A stretch of 52,811 nucleotides of DNA from Deltaproteobacteria bacterium (GTDB taxonomy: Bacteria; Desulfobacterota; GWC2-55-46). The notes below the pieces were generated by a model that was given only the letters and a program-made list of their open reading frames with translations, ran no database searches and was not told where the DNA came from. The stretch covers positions 1 through 52,811 of the forward strand of contig JADLDY010000005.1 in the NCBI GenBank assembly GCA_020846435.1, in the 5' to 3' direction. This document shows positions 41,703 through 50,211 of the stretch, one piece after another. The position numbers and the translations under genes are program-made. The stretch's first letter is position 1. Each line of letters starts with the position of its first letter.

Positions 41703-43439
41703 ATGCGTAAATTACGGATAGCGATGGCGCAGATAAACCCGGTAGTCGGCGATATAGCCGGGAACGCCAAGAGAATTCTCTCCTGGACCGCGAAAGCTAA
41801 AAGAGCCGGGGCCCAGCTCGTCCTCTTCCCTGAGCTTACCATCACAGGCTACCCTCCGGAAGACCTGCTCTTAAAGCCCGGCTTCATCGACGACAACCTA
41901 AAAGCCCTCAAATCTCTTGCCAGAAAAATAACCGGCATAACCGCCATAATAGGCTTCGTCGACAGGGACGCTGACATATTCAACGCCGCTGCGATAGTCC
42001 ACAACGGAAAAATCGCGGGCATCTACCACAAGATGTACCTGCCCAATTACGGCGTATTCGACGAGCAAAGATATTTTCAGGCAGGGACAACCCCGCTCAA
42101 CTTCGTGCTCAACGGCGTCACCATCGGAGTAGGCATCTGCGAGGACATCTGGTACCCGGAAGGGCCCGCGAGAATCCAGTCTCTCGCCGGGGCCGAGCTC
42201 ATAGTCAACCTGAACGCCTCTCCCTACCACATGGGAAAGGCGGCTCTGCGCGAAGAGATGCTCATTACGAGGGCCAGGGATAATGAAGTCATGATAGCCT
42301 ACAACAACACGGTGGGCGGACAGGACGAACTGGTCTTTGACGGCAGGGGCCTTGTCATCGACGAGAAGGGAAGCATACTTGCCAGAGGCAGGGCCTTTGA
42401 AGAGGACCTCATCCTCACTGACATCGACATCGACCACATACACATGGCCCGCCAGCACGACCCGAGAAGAAGAGAGCTTAAAAGGTCGACTCCTGCTGAC
42501 GCCGTGCGCCTCATCGAGCTGCCCGCCATAAAAAGAAAATTGAGGCCGCCTGCCATTCCAAAGACAAAAGCTATCCCGCTCGAAGAGGCTGAAGAGGTGC
42601 TGCAGGCGCTTATCCTCGGCACAAGGGATTATGTCAGGAAGAACGGATTTACTCATGTGGCCGTCGGCTTGAGCGGCGGCATAGACTCGGCACTCGTCGC
42701 GGCAATCGCGTCTTTCGCGCTCGGAAGCGATAAAATAACCTGCGTTGCCATGCCTTCGCGCTACACATCGAAGGCGAGCGTCGTCGACGCCGAAAAACTC
42801 GCCAAAAACCTCGGCATAAAGCTCCTGACAGTCTCAATCGAGCCTGCCTTCAACCAGTACCTCAAGATGATGAAGGGCCCCTTCAAGGGATTGAAGCCGA
42901 ACAAAGCGGAAGAGAACATGCAGGCCAGGATAAGAGGAAACATACTCATGGCCCTGAGCAACAAGTTCGGCTGGCTCGTCCTGACGACCGGGAACAAGAG
43001 CGAGATGAGCGTCGGCTACGCGACCCTTTACGGCGACATGGCCGGAGGCTTCGCGGTGATAAAAGACGTGCCAAAGACGCTCGTGTACGCCGTATCAGAG
43101 CATATAAACAAGCGCGCCGGAAAGACCCTGATACCTGCGCGGATATTAACGAAGGCTCCGACAGCTGAACTGCGGCCCAACCAGACGGATCAGGACACGC
43201 TGCCGCCCTATGAAATACTCGACAAAGTATTGAAGGCCTATGTGGAAGATGACAAGTCAAGCGATGAGATAGCGGCGATGGGCTTCAGGAAAGCCATCGT
43301 AAAAAAAATAGCCCGCATGGTCGACCTGAGCGAGTACAAGAGAAGGCAGGCCCCTCCAGGTATCAAGATAACTCCAAAGGGGCTCGGGAAAGACCGGAGG
43401 ATGCCGATCACAAACAGGTACAGCGACAAATCGAAGTAA
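41703..43439 (+). CDS. nadE: Glutamine-dependent NAD+ synthetase
   Basis: NadE amidates nicotinate adenine dinucleotide to NAD+. The 578-residue protein has an N-terminal nitrilase-type glutaminase with the catalytic triad E44 (FPELTITG), K110 (YHKMYLP) and C146 (GICEDIW), and a C-terminal synthetase with the P-loop SGGIDSALVAAIA. The start MRKLRIAMAQ fits the family; an ATG at 41613 would add 30 residues unlike any family start. Neither ATG has a ribosome binding site. Confidence 0.95.
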   Translation: MRKLRIAMAQINPVVGDIAGNAKRILSWTAKAKRAGAQLVLFPELTITGYPPEDLLLKPGFIDDNLKALKSLARKITGITAIIGFVDRDADIFNAAAIVHNGKIAGIYHKMYLPNYGVFDEQRYFQAGTTPLNFVLNGVTIGVGICEDIWYPEGPARIQSLAGAELIVNLNASPYHMGKAALREEMLITRARDNEVMIAYNNTVGGQDELVFDGRGLVIDEKGSILARGRAFEEDLILTDIDIDHIHMARQHDPRRRELKRSTPADAVRLIELPAIKRKLRPPAIPKTKAIPLEEAEEVLQALILGTRDYVRKNGFTHVAVGLSGGIDSALVAAIASFALGSDKITCVAMPSRYTSKASVVDAEKLAKNLGIKLLTVSIEPAFNQYLKMMKGPFKGLKPNKAEENMQARIRGNILMALSNKFGWLVLTTGNKSEMSVGYATLYGDMAGGFAVIKDVPKTLVYAVSEHINKRAGKTLIPARILTKAPTAELRPNQTDQDTLPPYEILDKVLKAYVEDDKSSDEIAAMGFRKAIVKKIARMVDLSEYKRRQAPPGIKITPKGLGKDRRMPITNRYSDKSK

Positions 43440-43496
43440 AAAGATAAAAAGCAAAAACTCAAGGCCGGCCTTCGCAAAACAAGCCTTCAGGCGTCT

Positions 43497-44213
43497 CTAC
43501 CTGCTCCCGCCTTCATCTAAAAGAAAATATACAGCCTCGACATCAGAGCGGAGCCTTACCGAGCCGGGCTCGATCGGAGTCCCGCCTGACTTCATCGCCG
43601 CCTCCGCGGCAAAAAAGCGCACCGGCCCCTCGGCCTCTCTGGCGCAGGAAGGCATGATTGATTTCACGGCGCCGAGCTTCGCGCCGAAGGCGCTTGAGGC
43701 GGCTTCAGCCTGCGCAGCGGCCCTTGCCGCCGCGCTCCTTATGAGCCCTTCACACGCCTTTGTCATATCATTCATGTCAAACCTTACGTCAACCACCCTG
43801 TTAGCGCCGGACTTCATGGCCGCGTCGAGTATCCCGCCGGCTGACGACGGCATGGATGCCGTAATCTTTATCTGGTGTACTGTCCTGAAGCCGCGCAATA
43901 TCTGGCGGCCGCCCTTGTCGTAATCGTAGACAGGAGAGACTGAAAAAGACGAAGTATCGGCTTTGTCTCCTTGCCCGAGAGAGGCGCGCACTGACTTGAA
44001 GACTTCATCACTGAGACGCGCGTTCTCAGCGGCTGAATTTTTCGCGCTCTGCCCCATCGTCTCGACGGCCAGCGTTATGACGGCTGTGTCAGGCGCGGCC
44101 TCGACAACAGCCGACCCTCTCACCGTGAGGGTCCTTTCGTTTTCAGAGGCGATGGAAAAAACGGGAAGAGCGAGAACAGCGGCGATAGCGAAAAACCATG
44201 CTAACCTTTTCAT
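43497..44213 (-). CDS. SIMPL-domain (DUF541) periplasmic protein
   Basis: The 238-residue protein has a signal peptide (1-23) and a SIMPL domain, seen in LTVRGSAVVEAAPDTAVITLAVE, the SPVYDYDKGGRQ...GFRTVHQIKI segment and an alanine-rich helix. Relatives are outer-membrane-associated or periplasmic proteins of poorly known role, some linked to oxidative stress. AGGAGGGGAT precedes its ATG, immediately behind the uppP stop, so the two form an operon. Confidence 0.88.
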   Translation of the reverse strand: MKRLAWFFAIAAVLALPVFSIASENERTLTVRGSAVVEAAPDTAVITLAVETMGQSAKNSAAENARLSDEVFKSVRASLGQGDKADTSSFSVSPVYDYDKGGRQILRGFRTVHQIKITASMPSSAGGILDAAMKSGANRVVDVRFDMNDMTKACEGLIRSAAARAAAQAEAASSAFGAKLGAVKSIMPSCAREAEGPVRFFAAEAAMKSGGTPIEPGSVRLRSDVEAVYFLLDEGGSR

Positions 44214-44222
44214 ATCCCCTCC

Positions 44223-45032
44223 TCAGATGAACCTGTACGCGAAGGCGAGCAATACTACTCCGAGTATGACCCTGTATACGACGAACGAGACCATGGAAGA
44301 CCTCGAGATGAGCTTGAGAAAATAATGTATGGCAAGGTAGGCCGAGACAAAGGCCACGGCTCCGCCGACGAAAACGGCTGACCATGGGGTCGCCTCTCCT
44401 GCCTGTATCATGTCGAGCCCCTCTTTGCCGCCGGCGAGCGCGCCGACGACTATCGCGAGAAGGACTGAAAAACGCGCGGTGGCCGTCCTTGAGAGGCCAG
44501 CGAAAAGCCCGGCTGTCATCGTGATGCCTGAGCGCGATGTGCCCGGGATGAGCGCTATCGCCTGCGCGAGGCCTACGAAGATCGTTTCCTTCCAGCCTAT
44601 GCGGCCTATATCCTTGCTGCCGGGCCTCCTGTCAGCGGCCCAGAGCACAAAACCCCAGATGATCGAAGACCAGCCGATTATCTCGAGAGAGCGCAGAGGG
44701 CCTGCTACAAGGTCATGGGCCAGCACCCCGGCAATGCCGACCGGGATAGTCGCGGCGAGGGCCATCCACGCGAGCGCGCCGTGATGGTTGCCTTCAAGCC
44801 TTCTTTCAACGAGGGTCCGGAAAAACCCCTTCGTCAGGTCCACTATGTCTTGCCTGAAATATATCACCACTGCAAGCCATGTGGCAGTGTTGAGGGCGAC
44901 ATCATAGGCAAGGCCCTGGTCAGGCCAGCCTGTGAAAAGCGGCACGAGTATGAGATGAGCCGTAGAAGATATCGGGAGGAATTCGGTTATGCCCTGTATC
45001 AGAGCGAGCACAACGGCCTGCGTCAGTTCCAT
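44223..45032 (-). CDS. uppP: Undecaprenyl-diphosphatase
   Basis: UppP (BacA) recycles the lipid carrier for peptidoglycan and O-antigen. The 269-residue membrane protein has seven to eight hydrophobic segments and the two active-site motifs: GITEFLPISSTAH near the N-terminus and PGTSRSGITM in the middle. It lies 33 bases behind a TPR protein gene. Confidence 0.95.
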   Translation of the reverse strand: MELTQAVVLALIQGITEFLPISSTAHLILVPLFTGWPDQGLAYDVALNTATWLAVVIYFRQDIVDLTKGFFRTLVERRLEGNHHGALAWMALAATIPVGIAGVLAHDLVAGPLRSLEIIGWSSIIWGFVLWAADRRPGSKDIGRIGWKETIFVGLAQAIALIPGTSRSGITMTAGLFAGLSRTATARFSVLLAIVVGALAGGKEGLDMIQAGEATPWSAVFVGGAVAFVSAYLAIHYFLKLISRSSMVSFVVYRVILGVVLLAFAYRFI

Positions 45033-45065
45033 GTCAGAGTATCACACCATTTTCCGCCCGGAGCA

Positions 45066-46094
45066 TCAGGCAAGATTGAGAGGGATTGAATCAGGGGACT
45101 TTTCGGCCGCGGCGAGGAGCTCTCGAGCGTAGCGGCTCTCGACGCCAAGCCCGAGAGAGACGGCTTTTTTAAGGCTGGACTTGAACGCGCGTACGCCTTT
45201 TTTCCTGTCCTTCACGAAGTCGAGTTCGCCTGTCGACAGAGCGCAGTATATGAGCCCGCGCCTGTCCCTTGTCTCCTTGAAAAGAAGGGCGGCTTCCTTG
45301 AAGTCTTTCAACGCCTCTTTGTCCCTGCCGAGTATCTGCAACGCGGTGCCCTCGCCCCAGAGCGTATACGCGTAACTGACCTTGTCGCCTATCTTTTTGT
45401 AATTGTCTTTAGCCTTCTTGAAGAACTTCAATGAGCCCTTGAAGTCGCCCGTCATCCTCATGGAGTTGGCGATGCCGCAGTATGAGTAAGCGATGCCAAA
45501 GATATCCCTCTCATCGCTGAAAAGGGCATTGGCCTGCGTGTAATATTTGTTGGATGCCTTGTGGTCGCCGGAGACGCGGGATGCCCCGCCGAGCCCGGTG
45601 AGGCAGTACCCGACGCCGCCTGAATCCCTCATGCGGGTAAAGAGCGTCTTTGCCTCCTTGAAGCCTTCCATGGCGGCCTTCAGATCTCCCTTGAGCCTCA
45701 GGGCCCCTGCCCTCGCCCACATTGTAAAAGCGACCCCTGCCCTGTCGTCGAGAGCCTTGTAGGATTTGAGGCTGTTGTTGAAGATCTTCAACGCCTCTTT
45801 GAGAGAGCCTGTCGCGCGAAGCGATAGTCCCAGGCCCACCATGGCGTCGGTCGCCATTGTGCCGTCTCCGAAAGCGACGGCATATCTGTGGGCCGCCCTG
45901 TAACTTTTCGCGGACTTCGTGAAATCCCCGACCATCCTGTATGTGTCACCAAGCGCGAAAGAGCAGGACATCTTTAGCTCGCGGTCATCTCCTGAAAGGC
46001 GCATGGCCTCGATGTACAGCGGGATAGCCTCGAGGAACTTTGAAAGGCCCCGTTTTTTCTCGGCGCGGTCGAATATCGTGTATTTATTTGGCAT
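45066..46094 (-). CDS. Tetratricopeptide-repeat protein
   Basis: The 342-residue cytoplasmic protein is built of about eight TPR units at a 40-residue period, each with patterns such as GLGLSLRATGSLKEALKIF and GIANSMRMTGDFKGSLKFF. The period is longer than the classic 34, like the TPR_12/MalT-type repeats. It is probably a scaffold; the partner is unknown. No ribosome binding site precedes the ATG; a TATAAT lies eight bases before it. Confidence 0.85.
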   Translation of the reverse strand: MPNKYTIFDRAEKKRGLSKFLEAIPLYIEAMRLSGDDRELKMSCSFALGDTYRMVGDFTKSAKSYRAAHRYAVAFGDGTMATDAMVGLGLSLRATGSLKEALKIFNNSLKSYKALDDRAGVAFTMWARAGALRLKGDLKAAMEGFKEAKTLFTRMRDSGGVGYCLTGLGGASRVSGDHKASNKYYTQANALFSDERDIFGIAYSYCGIANSMRMTGDFKGSLKFFKKAKDNYKKIGDKVSYAYTLWGEGTALQILGRDKEALKDFKEAALLFKETRDRRGLIYCALSTGELDFVKDRKKGVRAFKSSLKKAVSLGLGVESRYARELLAAAEKSPDSIPLNLA

Positions 46095-46102
46095 AGGTTG
46101 GA

Positions 46103-46131
46103 ATTATAGACCTCTTTGGGGGTGATGTAAA
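46103..46131 (-). promoter_or_regulatory. Sigma70 promoter of the TPR gene, predicted leaderless transcript
   Basis: On the minus strand TTTACA (46131-46126), 17 bases and TATAAT (46108-46103) end eight bases before the ATG. The gap TCCAACCT has no Shine-Dalgarno sequence, so the mRNA should start at or next to the start codon. Confidence 0.72.
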
Positions 46132-46188
46132 GTGAAGGAATGAAGTGAGGCGCGGCGGATGCTGTGCCGCTCGAATTGCGGTCATCAC

Positions 46189-46225
46189 GAAAAAAAGGGC
46201 GGGGGCATTGAGGCCCCCGCCCTTT
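46189..46225 (-). terminator. Intrinsic terminator of the cupin gene
   Basis: AAAGGGCGGGGGC pairs with GCCCCCGCCCTTT around ATTGAG; on the minus strand the T-run follows. Confidence 0.9.
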
Positions 46226-46237
46226 CAAAACCGAAAA

Positions 46238-46576
46238 TCAGGCCTTCTTCTCGAAACCCGCGGGCTGCGCGGTCGCCTGCGAGACGACAAGCTTTCCCTT
46301 GGCGACTATCTTGTGCCAGACGCCCTTGGGCGCGAGCACTACGACCCCGGCCTTGAGCTCGGTCGTCGCTTCCTGGCCGTTGTCCAGATAATAGGTGCCC
46401 TCGCCCTCGTGCACGAAAAATATCTGGTCGCCATTCGGATGCCTGTGGTAATCAAGCACCTGGCCCGGCTTGAAATAATAGGTATCCTGTACAAGCTGCT
46501 CGGTCTTGATGAAGGTCAGCTTGTTTACCGCGTCGTCCTTGAATTCACCGCTTGCCGCTACGTTCGCCTGCTGCAT
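46238..46576 (-). CDS. Small cupin-fold protein
   Basis: The 112-residue protein is a single cupin barrel with the metal-binding motif HRHPNGDQIFFVHEGEG and a second motif near VWHKIVA. Ligand or enzymatic activity cannot be read from sequence. The ATG at 46576 is set by AGGAGG seven bases upstream; a frame open to 46660 has no such site. It is monocistronic, with its own promoter and terminator. Confidence 0.85.
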   Translation of the reverse strand: MQQANVAASGEFKDDAVNKLTFIKTEQLVQDTYYFKPGQVLDYHRHPNGDQIFFVHEGEGTYYLDNGQEATTELKAGVVVLAPKGVWHKIVAKGKLVVSQATAQPAGFEKKA

Positions 46577-46651
46577 TGAAGCACCTCCTGAAAGTATGTT
46601 GTTTTTATTTTGTGTGCCGCTACATGTCTTGATGACTACAGCATGGATTAC

Positions 46652-46679
46652 ATTATACACATGAAAAACAGGAGCGCAA
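46652..46679 (-). promoter_or_regulatory. Sigma70 promoter of the cupin gene
   Basis: On the minus strand TTGCGC (46679-46674), 16 bases and a consensus TATAAT (46657-46652) lie 75 bases before the ATG. The remaining 46680-46880 shows no gene. Confidence 0.65.
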
Positions 46680-46886
46680 GAAAAAAATGGGACTAAATGG
46701 GTCTTTTTTACCCTATTTAACCGGACCCCTCTTTTCTCCGCACAATTATCCCTTGTTTTTCATGGTGTTGCGCCGCTCGACTGCCAGTTTGCCCCGGTAT
46801 TTTTTCGGGATGCTCTTCTGCCTCAAGGGCGCTCCGTAGCCCTTGCAGGCCGGTGGTCTTTTCACCTTTTTCGCGGGAGGGTAAAA

Positions 46887-46916
46887 TTGACTTGGAAAAG
46901 GACGCTGTGATATTCT
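46887..46916 (+). promoter_or_regulatory. Sigma70 promoter of the DUF2062 gene
   Basis: TTGACT (46887-46892), 18 bases and TATTCT (46911-46916) lie about 50 bases before the ATG. Confidence 0.55.
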
Positions 46917-46967
46917 GTCTGATATGCATTCAGATGCAGGAGAGGCCCGGGGCTTGGAGCCCTTTTA

Positions 46968-47498
46968 ATGGCGAATCAGAACGGAAACAACAGGGCAAGG
47001 GGCGGCGTCGACAAGAAGCACCCCTTCATAAGGCTCAAGAGGAAGGCAAAGCTTACCTATCTCAAGATCCTCAGGATAGACGACCCGCCTGAACGCATTG
47101 CCAGGGGCGCCGCCATAGGCGTCGCGATGGGCGTGCTCCCGACTTTCGGGCTCGGCATCATCCTCGCGGTCGCGGCCGCGTTCATACTCAGGGCGAACAA
47201 GGCCGCCTCAGTGCTCGGCAGCTTCATAATGAACCCTGTCACTTCTCCTTTTTTCTGGACAGCGAGCCTTGTGACAGGATCCCTGCTTACTGGCAAGGAC
47301 TACTCCGCCATATACGCGAAGATAACTAAGGAAGGCTTCATGACAGGGGCGTGGGATACCTACATGGTATTTCTCGCGGGCAATGTCATCATAACCGCGG
47401 TCACGACCATTGCCTCATATTACCTGATAAGGGGCGCCATCATAAGGCACCGGAGGAACAAGGAGAGAAAAAGGGCAAGAAAGCTCGCCGGGCTCTAA
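46968..47498 (+). CDS. DUF2062 membrane protein
   Basis: The 176-residue protein has a basic N-terminus, then about three membrane segments, with the DUF2062 hallmarks PPERIARGAAIGVAMGVLPT and a Gly-Ser-Phe-Ile-Met-Asn-Pro-Val-Thr-Ser-Pro segment. The tail is very basic. The function of the family is unknown. GGAG lies about nine bases before the ATG. Confidence 0.88.
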   Translation: MANQNGNNRARGGVDKKHPFIRLKRKAKLTYLKILRIDDPPERIARGAAIGVAMGVLPTFGLGIILAVAAAFILRANKAASVLGSFIMNPVTSPFFWTASLVTGSLLTGKDYSAIYAKITKEGFMTGAWDTYMVFLAGNVIITAVTTIASYYLIRGAIIRHRRNKERKRARKLAGL

Positions 47499-47513
47499 GA
47501 GCCGGGTTTTTCT
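47488..47513 (+). terminator. Terminator overlapping the DUF2062 stop codon
   Basis: CCGGGCTC-TAA-GAGCCGGG, with one mismatch, is followed by TTTTTCTCTTT. The loop is the stop codon itself. Confidence 0.55.
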
Positions 47514-47526
47514 CTTTGCCCTTCCT

Positions 47527-47898
47527 TCACGCCTTTGAGCCTATGATGACAAAGGCAAAGGCATACTCGCCCGTATAGGAGATGCTCAGGTGGACAGGCC
47601 TTCCGCAGGCGGCAGAGGCCGCCTGCGGCCCAAGCCTCAAGGCAGGGCGTCCGTCAGGGCCGTTTACGACCTCTATCTCCTTGAGGGATACGCCTGAGAG
47701 TATTCCTCTGGAGACCGCCTTGACGAACGCCTCCTTGGCGGCAAATCTCCCTGCCAGATGCTTTTCAGGGCGCCTCCTGATCGACGCGTAATCGAGCTCG
47801 GCGCCAGTAAAGGCCCTGTTAAGGAAGAGCTCTTTTTTCGAGGCCCTGCCCAATCTCTCGATGGACACTATGTCAATGCCGACGGACGTGTTCTCCAT
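47527..47898 (-). CDS. acpS: Holo-[acyl-carrier-protein] synthase
   Basis: AcpS transfers 4'-phosphopantetheine from CoA to acyl carrier protein. The 123-residue protein has both family motifs: GIDIVSIERL near the N-terminus and HLAGRFAAKEAFVKA in the middle, with the metal and CoA ligands. It starts six bases behind the manC stop, so it is cotranscribed with the polysaccharide genes. Confidence 0.95.
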   Translation of the reverse strand: MENTSVGIDIVSIERLGRASKKELFLNRAFTGAELDYASIRRRPEKHLAGRFAAKEAFVKAVSRGILSGVSLKEIEVVNGPDGRPALRLGPQAASAACGRPVHLSISYTGEYAFAFVIIGSKA

Positions 47899-47904
47899 GA
47901 AAGC

Positions 47905-49404
47905 CTACTTCCTGTTGAAGTCGTCCTCGAAGCGCACTATGTCCTCTTCCACGACTCTCTCGCCATTTTGCACCTCGATTATCTCAAGAGGCACCTTCCA
48001 CGGGTTCTCGAGCCTGTGGCGCACGCCCCTGGGGATGTATGTCGACTGGTTCAAGGCGATGTCGACTATCTCCTCGCCCCTCTGCACCCTCGCGGCCCCG
48101 GCGATTACGACCCAGTGCTCGCTCCTGTAATGGTGCATCTGCAAAGAGAGCCTCTTTCCAGGCTCGACCCTTATCTTCTTTATCTTGTAGCCGTCCCCGT
48201 TCTCCAATACCGTGTATGTGCCCCAGGGCCTCTCAACAGTCCTGTGCTCCTGGTGCTCGATGTAGCCCTTTTTCTTGAGGACGCCGACGACTTCCTTTAC
48301 CTCCTGGGCCCGCTCCCTGGGGCAGACAAGGGTCGCGTCGGGCGTGTCGACTATTATCATATCCCTGAGGCCGATAGTCGCGACGACCCTGTCAGAGCCG
48401 AATATGACGGAGTTCTTCGAGCCTATGTCGACGACGCGCCCCTTCACGATGTTGCCGTCGGAGTCAGGCTTCAATATCTCCCCGAAAGAGCTCCACGTTC
48501 CCATGTCAGACCAGGGGAAGCTCGCAGGTATCACGACGACGTCCTTTGCCTTCTCCAGTATTCCGTGGTCTATGGAGATATCCTTTATGCCGTCGTAGGC
48601 AACGGCAAGCTCTTCAGGCGTCGCGCACCTCTCGATGCTCGCGAAAGTGTCAGGCAGATAGCGCTTTATCTCCTCTAAAATGCGGGCGGCCTTCCATATG
48701 AATATGCCGGAGTTCCAGTAATAGCCGCCCTGCTTCAGATACTGGGTGGCCCTCTTTATGTCCGGCTTCTCGACGAACCTTTCGACCTTCCTTACGCCAA
48801 AACCGTCTATGTCGATGAACTGCCGAACCGACGCCTTTATGTAGCCGTAGCCTGTCTCCGGCCTGTCCGGCACTATGCCGAAGGTCACGAGGTGGCCGTC
48901 GGCCGCGGCCTTTACCGCGGCCTTCAGAGCGGCCCTGAACGGGCGGCCGTCCTCTATGACATGGTCTGCCGGAAGGACGGCCATAACAGCCTCCGGATCC
49001 TTCCTGTAAAGGTCAAAGGCCGCGAGAGCTATCGCAGCCGCGGTGTTTCTGCCGGCGGGCTCGATGACATAGCCCGGCGAGGTGGCCTTGTCGTCGCCGC
49101 CCGAGAGGTGCATCCTTATTATCTCGGCCTGCTTCGCGTTCGTCACTATCACGACCCTGTCTGACGGGACGAGCGGAGAGAGCCTTTTTATCGTCGAGGT
49201 CAGGAGGCTTTCGTCGCCGACGACCTTGAGGAGCTGCTTCGGGGTCGTCTCGCGGCTCAACGGCCAGAACCTTGAGCCTATGCCACCGGCCAGGATCGCT
49301 GCGTAGAGCTTGCCATTCGCGCTCTTTTTCCCTTGAGCCTTGCCCGTTGCTTTTGCGGCCCCAGGAGCGGCGCTGCTCTTTTTTACGGTCTTATTGCGGG
49401 ACAT
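47905..49404 (-). CDS. manC: Mannose-1-phosphate guanylyltransferase, probably bifunctional with mannose-6-phosphate isomerase
   Basis: The 499-residue protein makes GDP-mannose. After a 31-residue basic, Ala/Lys-rich extension comes the nucleotidyltransferase (about 32-320) with AILAGGIGSRFWPLSRE and PKQLL. The C-terminal part (about 385-495) is a cupin isomerase domain with RPWGTYTVLENG and QMHHYRSEHWVV. Its product feeds Gmd and Rmd encoded upstream. The lysine-rich N-terminal extension is unusual. AAAGGATGG precedes the ATG. Confidence 0.93.
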   Translation of the reverse strand: MSRNKTVKKSSAAPGAAKATGKAQGKKSANGKLYAAILAGGIGSRFWPLSRETTPKQLLKVVGDESLLTSTIKRLSPLVPSDRVVIVTNAKQAEIIRMHLSGGDDKATSPGYVIEPAGRNTAAAIALAAFDLYRKDPEAVMAVLPADHVIEDGRPFRAALKAAVKAAADGHLVTFGIVPDRPETGYGYIKASVRQFIDIDGFGVRKVERFVEKPDIKRATQYLKQGGYYWNSGIFIWKAARILEEIKRYLPDTFASIERCATPEELAVAYDGIKDISIDHGILEKAKDVVVIPASFPWSDMGTWSSFGEILKPDSDGNIVKGRVVDIGSKNSVIFGSDRVVATIGLRDMIIVDTPDATLVCPRERAQEVKEVVGVLKKKGYIEHQEHRTVERPWGTYTVLENGDGYKIKKIRVEPGKRLSLQMHHYRSEHWVVIAGAARVQRGEEIVDIALNQSTYIPRGVRHRLENPWKVPLEIIEVQNGERVVEEDIVRFEDDFNRK

Positions 49405-49416
49405 AGGCCATCCTTT

Positions 49417-50211
49417 CTAACCTCGCTTTATCCTCGCGGCGGCGTCAAGAGCCGTGTACGCCGCGCATATGCCCAGATAACTCATGTAATGGAGCCCGTT
49501 CAGGACTTTCGAGTCTGTGTGCTTTCTTGCCACCTCAAGCTCTTCCTTAAAGGTGAGCTTGAAGGAGCTCGATGTCTTTGAGCCGGGATGAACCCTGAAG
49601 CTGGCCAGGTAGTCGTTGATGACCCCGGGATCATGCTCCTCACCGAGCCTCAGCCAGAAATCATAGTCCATGACACGGTGCTGAGCCTCATCGAAAAGGC
49701 CGTACTTGTCAAAGGCCTGCCTTCTTATGAAGGTGGCTGGCTGAGAGACGAAGTTGGTCACAAGGAGTATATTATAACTGTACCTGCTTAACAAAAAATT
49801 TTTATAGGCAGTGATAGCCTGCCTTGTCTCGGCTCCGTGAGTGTCGATTATCCTGCATCTGCCGGTAAGCCACAGGCTCTCCGGGCGGTCCATGAAATAC
49901 CGGGCCGCCTTCTCAAGGGCGCCCTTCTCATAGAGGTCGTCTGAGTTGAGGTAGGCGATTATCTCGCCGGTCGCCCGGCGTATCCCCTTGTTGATGGCGT
50001 CCGACTGCCCTCTGTCCTTCTCAGAGACCCATGAAAGACGGCCTCCGTAGCTTTTGAGTATCTCGACTGTATCGTCAGTTGACCCTCCGTCCATGACAAG
50101 GTACTCGAGGTCAGGGTACTTCTGGCCGAGGACGCTCTCAATCGTGTCTTTTATAAAGTGGCCCTGATTGAAAGAGGGCGTTATAACCGTTATGCGCGGC
50201 CATTTTTTCAT
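49417..50211 (-). CDS. Family 2 glycosyltransferase
   Basis: The 264-residue GT-A enzyme starts ITVITPSFNQGHFIKDTIES, has the acidic nucleotide-sugar segment MDGGSTDDTVEI, the metal-binding NSDD (AYLNSDDLYEKGAL) and typical DRGQSDAINKGI. It probably extends a surface polysaccharide; given the neighbours, GDP-rhamnose or GDP-mannose is a plausible donor. Its ATG overlaps the preceding gene by ATGA. Confidence 0.9.
   Translation of the reverse strand: MKKWPRITVITPSFNQGHFIKDTIESVLGQKYPDLEYLVMDGGSTDDTVEILKSYGGRLSWVSEKDRGQSDAINKGIRRATGEIIAYLNSDDLYEKGALEKAARYFMDRPESLWLTGRCRIIDTHGAETRQAITAYKNFLLSRYSYNILLVTNFVSQPATFIRRQAFDKYGLFDEAQHRVMDYDFWLRLGEEHDPGVINDYLASFRVHPGSKTSSSFKLTFKEELEVARKHTDSKVLNGLHYMSYLGICAAYTALDAAARIKRG

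Noticed and set aside
43461-43472. Terminator between nadE and the SIMPL gene
   Set aside because: AAGGCCGGCCTT is a perfect palindrome but has no loop and no T-run.
46717-46929. Small frames in the gap between the cupin and DUF2062 genes
   Set aside because: No ribosome binding site and no protein-like composition; the region holds promoters instead.
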